DNA of 64,000 bases, from positions 186,001 to 250,000 of the forward strand of contig CAVRYJ010000042.1 in NCBI GenBank assembly GCA_963725425.1, written 5' to 3'. Below, in pieces: positions 24,414 to 32,157 of this stretch. How positions within the stretch are numbered: the stretch's first letter is position 1; each line of letters begins with the position of its first letter. The notes below the pieces were generated by a model. The model did not search any database. It saw nothing but the letters and a program-made list of their open reading frames with translations, and was not told the DNA's origin. The stretch is from Clostridium_I sp963725425. GTDB lineage: Bacteria > Bacillota > Clostridia > Clostridiales > Clostridiaceae. Both the position numbers and the translations under genes were made by a program.

Positions 24414-25151
24414 TTATGCTAGATTGATTTCTTTTCTAATATACTCATTTCCATGAGCTTTTCCTTGATAAATTTTTTCACCATTCCTATAAACAAATAA
24501 AGTATTAAGCTGTACATTTTCCCACTGATTCCGATACAAAACATCCATTAACGGTTTTGTTGAAAAAAATACTAATCCTTTAGCTCTATAAGCGTAAAGT
24601 GAATTTCTATAATTACAATGAACATATAAATATTCTCCATCGCTTGCTAAAAGATTTAATTTTCCATATTGAGAAAGCTTCAGTATCATACTTTCAATGC
24701 ATTTTATTTTTACGTTTATATCTGTTATATCCATAGTTTTAGAGCTATTGCTTAATTCTTTTTTTAAGTACGCAAGTATTCTCTCACTATCAGTGTCACC
24801 ATACCCATTTACAGTATTTAAAACACTTAAAGGGATACTTCCGTTATGCGCCAGCAACCATTCTGTATTATTTATATCCTCTATAAAAGGATGTGTATTT
24901 AAATAAGATTTTTTTCCAACAGTGGCATACCTAATATGTGCTATTGCTAATCTTGTAGAGATAAATGAGGTTATATTCTTAGCATATTCACTTTTATACG
25001 CAGCATTAGGTTGTTTAATTATTGTCAGGTCATTATCATATATCCCTATTCCCCAGCCATGTGGATGTCTATTACTATTTCTAAAAAAACTACTTACCAC
25101 TTTTCCTATCTCATGTTTTTTATCTGCAGAGAATCCTAACATCATGCACAT
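24414..25151 (-). CDS. Class II glutamine amidotransferase (GATase_2, YafJ-like)
   Basis: The ATG at 25151 sits eight bases after GGGAGG and places the catalytic cysteine at position 2 (MCMMLGFSADKK), as needed for an Ntn-type enzyme. Other family marks are HPHGWGIGIYDN, AIAHIRYATVGKKSYLNTHPF and WLLAHNGSIPLS, then GDTDSERILAYL. The 245-residue protein is a stand-alone glutaminase domain. It would release ammonia from glutamine or act on gamma-glutamyl bonds. It lies in one operon with an amidoligase-fold gene, a pairing that fits nitrogen supply to an amide-forming reaction. Confidence 0.88.
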   Translation of the reverse strand: MCMMLGFSADKKHEIGKVVSSFFRNSNRHPHGWGIGIYDNDLTIIKQPNAAYKSEYAKNITSFISTRLAIAHIRYATVGKKSYLNTHPFIEDINNTEWLLAHNGSIPLSVLNTVNGYGDTDSERILAYLKKELSNSSKTMDITDINVKIKCIESMILKLSQYGKLNLLASDGEYLYVHCNYRNSLYAYRAKGLVFFSTKPLMDVLYRNQWENVQLNTLFVYRNGEKIYQGKAHGNEYIRKEINLA

Positions 25152-25183
25152 ATTTTCGCCTCCCGCCAATTATTGTATTTTTA

Positions 25184-25315
25184 TTAGTCTCTAAGTAATG
25201 ATTTAATACGACCTACTTTATTCCTATTTTTTTCTAAAAAATTCAGTATTGTATCATCTCTATTAGATAACATCCACTCAACTACATCGTAATCTTTCAC
25301 TTCTAAATACAACAT
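25184..25315 (-). CDS. Possible 43-residue ORF between the unknown protein and the amidotransferase
   Basis: A frame begins MLYLEVKDYDVVEWMLSNRD and ends GRIKSLLRD, overlapping the end of the upstream 130-residue gene by 38 bases in another frame. No clear RBS precedes it. It may be a small coupled gene or the true C-terminus of the upstream protein after a frameshift. Coding status is uncertain. Confidence 0.35.
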   Translation of the reverse strand: MLYLEVKDYDVVEWMLSNRDDTILNFLEKNRNKVGRIKSLLRD

Positions 25316-25670
25316 TCATTTTTTCCTTTAACTCAAAAACTGTTTCTTTTCTTCTCTTACCAACTAGCCTTTGAGTAGCAACATCTTTTATATCTAGAGA
25401 ACTATTTTCTTCTATTACAGCTATGCTTATGGCCAATATATTTTCATCTAATATTTTTTCAAAGTATGCATCAACCAAAACTTTTGTATATTCAGCACAA
25501 ACTAGCTTTTTTGCTTTCCAGATGTTTTTTAAATCTTCCTCGCTAAATAATATCTGGAAAAGTTTTTCAGCATTACCTTTACTTATACCTACAGATTTAT
25601 TTTTAAAATTATTTAAGTCTATTTTATATTGGATTCCATGCTGTAATTTCCACTCCTTATTTATTTCCAT
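25278..25670 (-). CDS. Unknown protein of the amidoligase module
   Basis: This 130-residue soluble protein begins MEINKEWKLQHGIQYKIDL and is mainly helical, with ILFSEEDLKNIWKAKKLVC and charged C-terminal helices. There is no signal peptide and no motif I know. It lies between the amidoligase and the amidotransferase genes, about 90 bases after the former. A small frame overlaps its end. No function can be assigned. Confidence 0.55.
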   Translation of the reverse strand: MEINKEWKLQHGIQYKIDLNNFKNKSVGISKGNAEKLFQILFSEEDLKNIWKAKKLVCAEYTKVLVDAYFEKILDENILAISIAVIEENSSLDIKDVATQRLVGKRRKETVFELKEKMNVVFRSERLRCS

Positions 25671-25761
25671 TAATGCACACCCCTTAATATCGTGTTATAT
25701 CTTATTATAATATAACATTAAAGTTGTAACATTTCAATACAATTTAACGTTTTTTTTGTTT

Positions 25762-27285
25762 TTATCTCCATACATTTTTTGAAAACACTTCTATAGCTGC
25801 ATCTTTATCTTTTTTTCTTGTAAATGCTATATCTATTAATTTCCTCATGCTGGTTTCATCCCTTCTTCTTACATTTTCAACTGAATTATTAAGCATTTCA
25901 CCCCTTCTTTTCATTGTGTCCGTAGTATTAAAATTTTCACTTTCATGGGTTCTAGCCTTCTCTGATGCCATTACAATTCCATTTGCTAGTTTTACATTTG
26001 CTTGTATTTGCTTGGCATTTAAACTGCCATTAAAATATCTAAACTCCACTGTATTAGGTGCATTATATCTTGGTATATTCGTTAGATTTATTCCATAATA
26101 TCTTGTATCACATACTGTATTAGATAATCTATTAACATCATCGTCACTATCCATTCTAAATCTCATATTTGAGGCTTCTCTAGCTCTATCAGCGAATGGC
26201 ATGGCATAATGTTCATGATTTTCTCGTATTCGTCCTAAGTCGCCACCTGAAAATCTATATATACACTCCTCATATCTTCCTATCAATTTAAAAAATCTTT
26301 TCCAGCGTTGTTTTGCTGTGTCTAATGGCTCCATTCCTACATGCACATGTGCGCCTGTCCTACTATTAACTGTTGCACCATGTCTTTTTGCTACTTCACA
26401 TATTTTTTCTATAGATTTCCATGTTTCTGGAGTATCCTTTAAAATTGGAGAAACAAGTTCCCCGCCCTCGTCTCCACTAGATACTGATGAGTCTCTTTCT
26501 AATTTCCATTTTCCTTCAGCACTAGGCGCATGATATCCTACTCTCCTACCATCTGCACATATACCTGAAGTATATAGTTCCCTTGCTATTGCATCTGCAT
26601 TTCCACCAACAAATTCAAGTTCTACACCAAATGTAATTTTGCTTCCATTTAAAACATTTTCATATTCATAAGGGACTTCTTCCATTTCTCCTTGTAGCAT
26701 AGATTTAAATGTTTGCTTATTATCTTCATAGAAAAATCCATCATCTTCTTGATCTAAACTTAAAGTACTTCTATTTGATTCATTAATTTCATCAACATTT
26801 TGTTGTCCTTCTAATACAGTATCACTTGCACCCTCAGCTCCATTGGTATTTCCAACTACTCTTTCACTTAATATTTGACCAATTGCTGTATTGGTAGCAT
26901 CAATATGCCTGCATCCCTCCTCATGGCTTATATAGTGCATACAAGTGCATGTTTCTTCTTCGTGGTTTACTTCATAGGTATTACCACTTTGGGACGCTAC
27001 ACGTGCAATATTCCTTCTATTAGGATCAAATGTTACTTGCACTTCTTCAGTTTGTCTTCTTGTCCTGGATTCTATATTAACAGTAACTGTTCGGACTCCG
27101 TTTAGTCTGTCTTCTACCCTTTGTACTATTTCTGCATTATCACTATTTTCAGAACCACCACTACTATTGCTACCAATTGAGGAACCTTCACTAGAATAGT
27201 TTTGCCCTGATCCAGAAATTCCTGAACTGTTTCCAGATGTTCTGTCACTTGAAGCTATAGTATTATTCCTTCTAGACTTTGGCAT
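25762..27285 (-). CDS. SWIM zinc finger plus amidoligase-fold protein
   Basis: The 507-residue protein has a Ser/Gly/Asn-rich N-terminus (1-50). A SWIM-type zinc finger follows (about 95-130), with CTCMHYISHEEGCRH giving the CxC...CxH ligands. An amidoligase_2-like domain starts near residue 215. Its marks are ITFGVELEFVGGN, WKLERDSSVSS, GGELVSPIL, TGAHVHVGMEP and a late VEFRYFNGSL. The fold is related to glutamine synthetase and glutamate-cysteine ligase and forms amide bonds with ATP. Together with the nearby class II amidotransferase it suggests amidation or peptide tagging. It overlaps the DUF4417 gene by 14 bases. The substrate is unknown. Confidence 0.8.
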   Translation of the reverse strand: MPKSRRNNTIASSDRTSGNSSGISGSGQNYSSEGSSIGSNSSGGSENSDNAEIVQRVEDRLNGVRTVTVNIESRTRRQTEEVQVTFDPNRRNIARVASQSGNTYEVNHEEETCTCMHYISHEEGCRHIDATNTAIGQILSERVVGNTNGAEGASDTVLEGQQNVDEINESNRSTLSLDQEDDGFFYEDNKQTFKSMLQGEMEEVPYEYENVLNGSKITFGVELEFVGGNADAIARELYTSGICADGRRVGYHAPSAEGKWKLERDSSVSSGDEGGELVSPILKDTPETWKSIEKICEVAKRHGATVNSRTGAHVHVGMEPLDTAKQRWKRFFKLIGRYEECIYRFSGGDLGRIRENHEHYAMPFADRAREASNMRFRMDSDDDVNRLSNTVCDTRYYGINLTNIPRYNAPNTVEFRYFNGSLNAKQIQANVKLANGIVMASEKARTHESENFNTTDTMKRRGEMLNNSVENVRRRDETSMRKLIDIAFTRKKDKDAAIEVFSKNVWR

Positions 27286-28312
27286 AGTTCATCCCGCCTT
27301 TTCTTTTGTATAGTTCATTCATTTTAGTGTAAATTCTATTAAAATATAAAACATTTTTTTCTAATAGAACATCTCTACTTGTGGTTATATCTCTTAGTCT
27401 GCCTTCAGATACCACACCCCGTCTACTTTGGACATAAGCAGCTTGATTAAGTATATATAATTCATGGCCATTAGCAGCTTTAAAAATTTCCTCAATACGC
27501 TCAGTTGAACTCACACCTATAGTTATAATTTTTATGTCTTTATTTATTTTCTTGCATATATACCTAAAACCAGTTAAATAGCTTTGCCATATATTAGATG
27601 CTTTTAGCTGTACACCTACTACCTGAAAGGAAAAGGCTATTACTTTAATATCACTTTTATTTATAGCCTCCTGCCATCTGTCTAGATCTTCTTTTGTATA
27701 CCAAACTATATCAGGAATAGCATTTATTCCTTCATCTATCATTTCATTGTATACAATAGTTGATCTCTTAATGTTGTATAAATGATCTATGCGTGGGACA
27801 TCTTCATATACGGAAAAATTAGGTGTTATTACAGCCTTAACGCTCATTCTTTTTAGTTCCGTATAGATATCTTTTCTTTTATCCCAAAAACCTTCTAACG
27901 TTCGATCCTTTACATAGAACTCAATTATTGCTTCTGTCCTATTATCTATATTAAGAGCCTTACGATATCCTTTTTCTAAATAGGATTTATTTATTTTCTC
28001 ACCATTTGTAGCAAACATATTTCCTGCATGTAATGCGATGGTAGGCATTACTTCATATTTAGGAGTATTAATCATTCTGTCCGGCAATACTGGAATATGA
28101 TAAGAGTTTAATTTGATTTCTTTATTATCCTTTAATACTATCTCTGTACCGCCTATTGAATTAATATATGGAATAGATTCTGGTCTTTTAGCACATAAAA
28201 CCATACATTTACTACATTTCTTACTACATATGGAGGCTTCACATAGGGAACATCCCCCACATATGCTTTCTTCAACACATTTACTACAACATTTACTGCA
28301 TAATCCACTCAT
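27272..28312 (-). CDS. DUF4417-like protein with a Cys-rich N-terminus
   Basis: The 346-residue protein starts with eleven cysteines within about 36 residues, spaced as CxxC-type pairs (CSKCCSKC, CGGCSLC, CSKKCSKC). This suggests zinc or iron-sulfur binding. The body matches my memory of DUF4417: an ending like VKAVITPNFSVYEDVPRIDHLYNIKRS, then GINAIPDIVWYTKEDLDRW and VIAFSFQVVG. DUF4417 is common on phages and plasmids and has no proven function. The gene overlaps the amidoligase gene by 14 bases and the 69-residue gene upstream by one base, so the three are translationally coupled. Confidence 0.72.
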   Translation of the reverse strand: MSGLCSKCCSKCVEESICGGCSLCEASICSKKCSKCMVLCAKRPESIPYINSIGGTEIVLKDNKEIKLNSYHIPVLPDRMINTPKYEVMPTIALHAGNMFATNGEKINKSYLEKGYRKALNIDNRTEAIIEFYVKDRTLEGFWDKRKDIYTELKRMSVKAVITPNFSVYEDVPRIDHLYNIKRSTIVYNEMIDEGINAIPDIVWYTKEDLDRWQEAINKSDIKVIAFSFQVVGVQLKASNIWQSYLTGFRYICKKINKDIKIITIGVSSTERIEEIFKAANGHELYILNQAAYVQSRRGVVSEGRLRDITTSRDVLLEKNVLYFNRIYTKMNELYKRKGGMNYAKV

Positions 28313-28521
28313 TAATTACCTCCATTAGCTGTGTCTGTTATTATAAATTTTTCTATTTCTTTGGCTACCTTTTCAGCTGCAACTTTAGTGATCTTATAGT
28401 GATCTTCAGTGATTTCTGAATTTTTAATAAGCTTGATTTGTCTAATCATAGTTCTACTTAAATTTAAAAAATGTTGAATATCTACTAATTCACATTTTTT
28501 TGCATCTTTTGTTTTTATCAT
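28312..28521 (-). CDS. Small putative regulator or accessory protein, first gene of the amidoligase operon
   Basis: This 69-residue helical protein begins MIKTKDAKKCELVDIQHFLNL and contains SRTMIRQIKLIKNSEITEDHYKITKVAAEK in overlapping helices. A helix-turn-helix-like pattern is possible, but no family is recognised. Its stop overlaps the ATG of the DUF4417 gene. GGAGGAAATTTT precedes the ATG. Confidence 0.6.
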   Translation of the reverse strand: MIKTKDAKKCELVDIQHFLNLSRTMIRQIKLIKNSEITEDHYKITKVAAEKVAKEIEKFIITDTANGGN

Positions 28522-28586
28522 AAAATTTCCTCCAGTGCTTATATTTATATATATTTTTTAATTTGTTGACTATCTACTTTTATACT

Positions 28587-28632
28587 AAAAATAGCCCTGA
28601 ATATCATTACTGATAATCTTCAGGGCTATTTT
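28587..28632. terminator. Bidirectional terminator after the conjugation operon
   Basis: AAAATAGCCCTGAA and TTCAGGGCTATTTT form a perfect 14-bp stem with an 18-base loop. It lies 10 bases after the tcpH stop codon and separates the transfer operon from the amidoligase operon. Confidence 0.8.
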
Positions 28633-28642
28633 AAATGAAATT

Positions 28643-31273
28643 CTATTTGTTAGACCTATTTGGTTTTGAAATAGTTTTAACTTTTTTCTCGGCTTCTTTT
28701 TTATTTGAATTATCTGCTTTAACTTTAGCATTAACTTTAGCATTAATCTTAGGATTAATCCTTGGCTTTATATTAGTATTTTTCTTTTGCGGACTAGAAT
28801 TTTCACTTGTAGGTGTTTCTACATTATTTTTTGTACCTGTTTGTTCATTATTTTTGTCTCTAGTATGCCTTAGATTCTCATTATTTGATGTATTCTGTCT
28901 TGAATTATCACTAGTATTTAACGATTTTTGATTACTTGCAGTATTCTCACTATGAGTAGCCTTATTATTGTTCATGTTACTTCTTAAATTTAGTTTGCTT
29001 TCTTTAGGTTCATAGTCCTGGTTAGTATTGTTATTACCAGCAGTGTTTTTATCCCTAGTAAGATTTGTGCTTTCACTACCTACATTATTTTTTGGTGAAT
29101 TTTGAGGTGAATTTTGATTTGAGTTATTTGGTACACTCATTTTTGGTTTTGAATTATGTTCAATTTCAAAAGGCTTTTCAGCAGCATCAGTATTTTCATT
29201 ATGGTTACCAATATTATTGCTGAGATTATTTCGCAAATTTGGTCTACTTTCTTTAAGCTCACTATCTTGTTCAGCAGTATTATTTGTAGCAGTATTTTTA
29301 TCCCTAGTAAGATTTAAATTTTCACCGCCCACATTATTTTTTGGCGAATTTTGACTTGTGTTATTTGGCATCCTCATATTTGAATTTGGTCTGCTTTCGT
29401 CAGATTTATGCTCCTGTTTAGTGCTGTTATTGCTAGTGTTAGCAGCATTTTTATTCCTAATAGGATTTGAATTTTCCCTTCCTGTATTAGCGTTTGTGTT
29501 ACTGTTATTACCATTATTTTTCGATGAATTACTTCTTAGCTTATTTCCTTCATTAGTTTTTATATCTGGGCTATCGCCACCATTATGACTAGCTCCCTGT
29601 ACTACATTTGAATTGCCTTCACTATTGCTATTATTATTATTAGTCTTATTACTATTATTATTATTGTTCAAGTTATCTTGTAAATTTTGACCATTACTTT
29701 CATTATTATTCTGTGGAGTACCGTTCTCATTACTATTGGTTTTTAAATTATCTTTTAAGTTAGGTCCACTGCTCTCAGATGAATTATCAGGCTGTTCATC
29801 ACCTCGCATATTTGAAACTGCAGATCCTACTTTTCCAGCTGCTTTTCTAATAACATGTGCTGTAGCTTTTGCTCCATGTGCTGCTGCCCCCGGTGTACCA
29901 GCCATGGCATCCGAGGCCTTTTCTGCAAGTTGTCTTGATTTGTTGTGAACAAAATTTCGTGATACTAAATGTCCTGACTTTATATTGGTACTTGCTACAT
30001 TTATCAATTTGAATATTTTCTTTCTATATACAATCATTGCTACATATATAGCTGTTTGAATGATTAATGCAATAAGCCACCCACAATTTGTCGCTTTTTG
30101 AAAATCAATCATGATTAGAGAATCCATTTTTGTCATAAGTGCAAGCATAAATGTGGTTACTACAATGCCTAGCTGTGTCTCAAATATTCTTTTGGCCAGA
30201 TTTTCTACTATAGTTAAGCCACCAAGCTGTGGAATCATAGCAAGTAAAAGAGCTACCATGGATAGCAGTATACAAAGTATAGCCATTACTTGAAATGCTA
30301 TTTGTATTAAAGCTATCAGTAGTATTATTCCTGCCTTTAGTATAGTTAATAATAGTATGATAAAGGATTGAGCTATTCTTGTTGTCCCGGCGTCTTCTGC
30401 AAAAAGACTGCTATCGCTACTATTAAGAGAGTCTATATATTTCTGGCGCTCAGTAGACGAAGAACCCAGACTTAAAATTTTCTCCTGCTGCTGTTCCGTA
30501 AGTTTATTATCAGCTTCCATCATCAGCCAAGGTTCATGAACTAGAGAATACCACAGATTGCCTGAAACATCTGATGCATAGCTTTGTGTACTTTCAGAAT
30601 TATTTATAGCCACAACAGCTTTAGCCCCAATTGTCTTTGAAATTTCTGTTGAATTAGTAATCACAGCACTTGTTTCTGTTGTTAAAAGGAAGGATAACAC
30701 GATAATAAACAGTAGTTTAAGTATTTGACTAAATATCTCTACAGTATTTCTTTTAAGTAGCTGCTTTACTAGATAAAAAGCAATAAAGACAAAAGCTACT
30801 AAAAATAAATTGTCGAATATACCAGCCCTAAGAGATTCCTGCATATTATTAATTATATTTTTAAATAAATCTGATATATTGGTATCAAAACAGAAATAGA
30901 ATGATGCTATACATATATAAGCCAGCATACTCATTAAATTAAACAATATGTTTGCAATTCCGTTTGTTCCTTTCTCGAATATATCAGTTATTCCAAGAGA
31001 TTTTATGTCCAAATAATAGTTATTTCTATATTGTGAACTTAACCATTTCCCATTTGTGGAAGTTAAGTTATCAAAGGCATCTATTTTACTTCTTCCAGAA
31101 TCAACACTGGCAGCATGTGCAACAGTCCCTAACACATGCATAATAACTAAAAAGGTAGTTATAGATAATGTTATTATAAATAGTCTTTTAAAAGTTAACT
31201 TTTGTAGTTTAAAGGACAATTTTAATAATAAGTTATTCAAATTGTCCTTTAAATTAACAATTTTAGTTTTCAA
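28643..31273 (-). CDS. tcpH: TcpH/VirB6-like conjugation membrane protein with Asn-rich tail
   Basis: The 876-residue protein has a transmembrane helix near 28-52, then a soluble region with NGKWLSSQYRNNYY. At least six more helices lie between about 105 and 435, for example IILLIALIQIAFQVMAILCIL and a helix rich in MAL. This matches TcpH of pCW3 and Orf15 of Tn916, the VirB6-like pore scaffold. Residues about 480-870 are Asn/Ser/Lys-rich and hydrophilic. They include two related blocks, each with SPKNNVG..S/N and NLTRDKNTA, so this tail is repetitive and probably cytoplasmic or exposed. It is the last gene of the transfer operon. Confidence 0.82.
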   Translation of the reverse strand: MKTKIVNLKDNLNNLLLKLSFKLQKLTFKRLFIITLSITTFLVIMHVLGTVAHAASVDSGRSKIDAFDNLTSTNGKWLSSQYRNNYYLDIKSLGITDIFEKGTNGIANILFNLMSMLAYICIASFYFCFDTNISDLFKNIINNMQESLRAGIFDNLFLVAFVFIAFYLVKQLLKRNTVEIFSQILKLLFIIVLSFLLTTETSAVITNSTEISKTIGAKAVVAINNSESTQSYASDVSGNLWYSLVHEPWLMMEADNKLTEQQQEKILSLGSSSTERQKYIDSLNSSDSSLFAEDAGTTRIAQSFIILLLTILKAGIILLIALIQIAFQVMAILCILLSMVALLLAMIPQLGGLTIVENLAKRIFETQLGIVVTTFMLALMTKMDSLIMIDFQKATNCGWLIALIIQTAIYVAMIVYRKKIFKLINVASTNIKSGHLVSRNFVHNKSRQLAEKASDAMAGTPGAAAHGAKATAHVIRKAAGKVGSAVSNMRGDEQPDNSSESSGPNLKDNLKTNSNENGTPQNNNESNGQNLQDNLNNNNNSNKTNNNNSNSEGNSNVVQGASHNGGDSPDIKTNEGNKLRSNSSKNNGNNSNTNANTGRENSNPIRNKNAANTSNNSTKQEHKSDESRPNSNMRMPNNTSQNSPKNNVGGENLNLTRDKNTATNNTAEQDSELKESRPNLRNNLSNNIGNHNENTDAAEKPFEIEHNSKPKMSVPNNSNQNSPQNSPKNNVGSESTNLTRDKNTAGNNNTNQDYEPKESKLNLRSNMNNNKATHSENTASNQKSLNTSDNSRQNTSNNENLRHTRDKNNEQTGTKNNVETPTSENSSPQKKNTNIKPRINPKINAKVNAKVKADNSNKKEAEKKVKTISKPNRSNK

Positions 31274-31287
31274 ATCATCACCCCGTT

Positions 31288-31896
31288 TTATTGCTTATCA
31301 TATTTGTCTAAATTAAATTCTTTAATTAAAGTTATTAATAATGTTGGATAGTCAGGCTCTGTTGCGTACCCTGCATTCTTCAGTGCATTGGCTTGTCCTA
31401 TATAGTCTGTTGCACTAAAAACACCATGATCTTTATAAGTGGAGTTTTCAGCTAAAAATTTGCCATGATCCATAACACTATCCTCCCAGGTTGCATACAC
31501 TCTGAATTTATCTTCAATTGTTTCTGTCATACCGTTATATACCTCATTTGTTTCCATTGTTATAGAAGGACCATTCCAGTTGTAAGCTTTTATACCAAAC
31601 AAATTATTAGCTTGCTTTGTAAGTCCTGATTTTCCCCAACCCGACTCTAAAATTGCTTGAGCCATTGTTATAGAAGGAAATACATGGTACTGATGAAAAG
31701 AATCTATGGCAGGCTTTGACATAGCATCTATGAACTGCTGCTCTGTCATATTTGGCATAACCTGCTGTATTCCGCCATAAGCAGAACTATCTGATTGTGC
31801 AGATGCAGAGCTCCCTGAAATCAGCATAAAAAAAAGAAGTATAAAAAATACTCCACCAAAGACTAAAGTTGCAGCACTGATAACAATTTTTTTCAA
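31288..31896 (-). CDS. Conjugation-associated glucosaminidase (GH73) peptidoglycan hydrolase
   Basis: The 202-residue protein has an N-terminal anchor helix (about 5-28) and then a GH73 domain. The catalytic Glu lies in MAQAILESGWGKSGL. NNLFGIKAYNWNG and FRVYATWEDSVMDHGKFL follow, with YATEPDYPTLL at the end. Conjugation systems of Gram-positive bacteria carry a wall hydrolase to open the cell wall for the channel. This single-domain enzyme replaces the lysozyme/NlpC-type TcpG or Orf14 seen elsewhere. It sits between a small unknown gene and tcpH. Confidence 0.88.
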   Translation of the reverse strand: MKKIVISAATLVFGGVFFILLFFMLISGSSASAQSDSSAYGGIQQVMPNMTEQQFIDAMSKPAIDSFHQYHVFPSITMAQAILESGWGKSGLTKQANNLFGIKAYNWNGPSITMETNEVYNGMTETIEDKFRVYATWEDSVMDHGKFLAENSTYKDHGVFSATDYIGQANALKNAGYATEPDYPTLLITLIKEFNLDKYDKQ

Positions 31897-31917
31897 CTAG
31901 ATCACCTCTTTGTTTTT

Positions 31918-32118
31918 TTAACTAAAAAGTGCTATTAACTTAATTTGATTACCTTTTACTTCATAATGTTTAGCCGTTTTAGTTTGCTTTATGAACCTTC
32001 CTCCAAGGGTCATTATAGGTTTTTCCATTTTTAAATTTACCTTTGACCCTAGAATAAACTTTGTATATTCTTCACCATTTTTATTAAATAATTCTATTGT
32101 ATATTCAGTTGCTTTCAT
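31918..32118 (-). CDS. Small unknown transfer-region protein
   Basis: The 66-residue soluble protein begins MKATEYTIELFNKNGEEYTKF and is rich in predicted strands and Lys. GGAGGACAG precedes the ATG. It lies between virB4 and the wall hydrolase gene, 39 bases from the former. I know no family for it. Confidence 0.55.
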   Translation of the reverse strand: MKATEYTIELFNKNGEEYTKFILGSKVNLKMEKPIMTLGGRFIKQTKTAKHYEVKGNQIKLIALFS

Positions 32119-32157
32119 TCTGTCCTCCTGCTATTATTGTTATTTAATTCATACATT

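Noticed and set aside
29358..29588. Leu-rich plus-strand frame opposite tcpH
   Set aside because: It mirrors the Asn/Lys-rich tail of tcpH and has no ribosome site.
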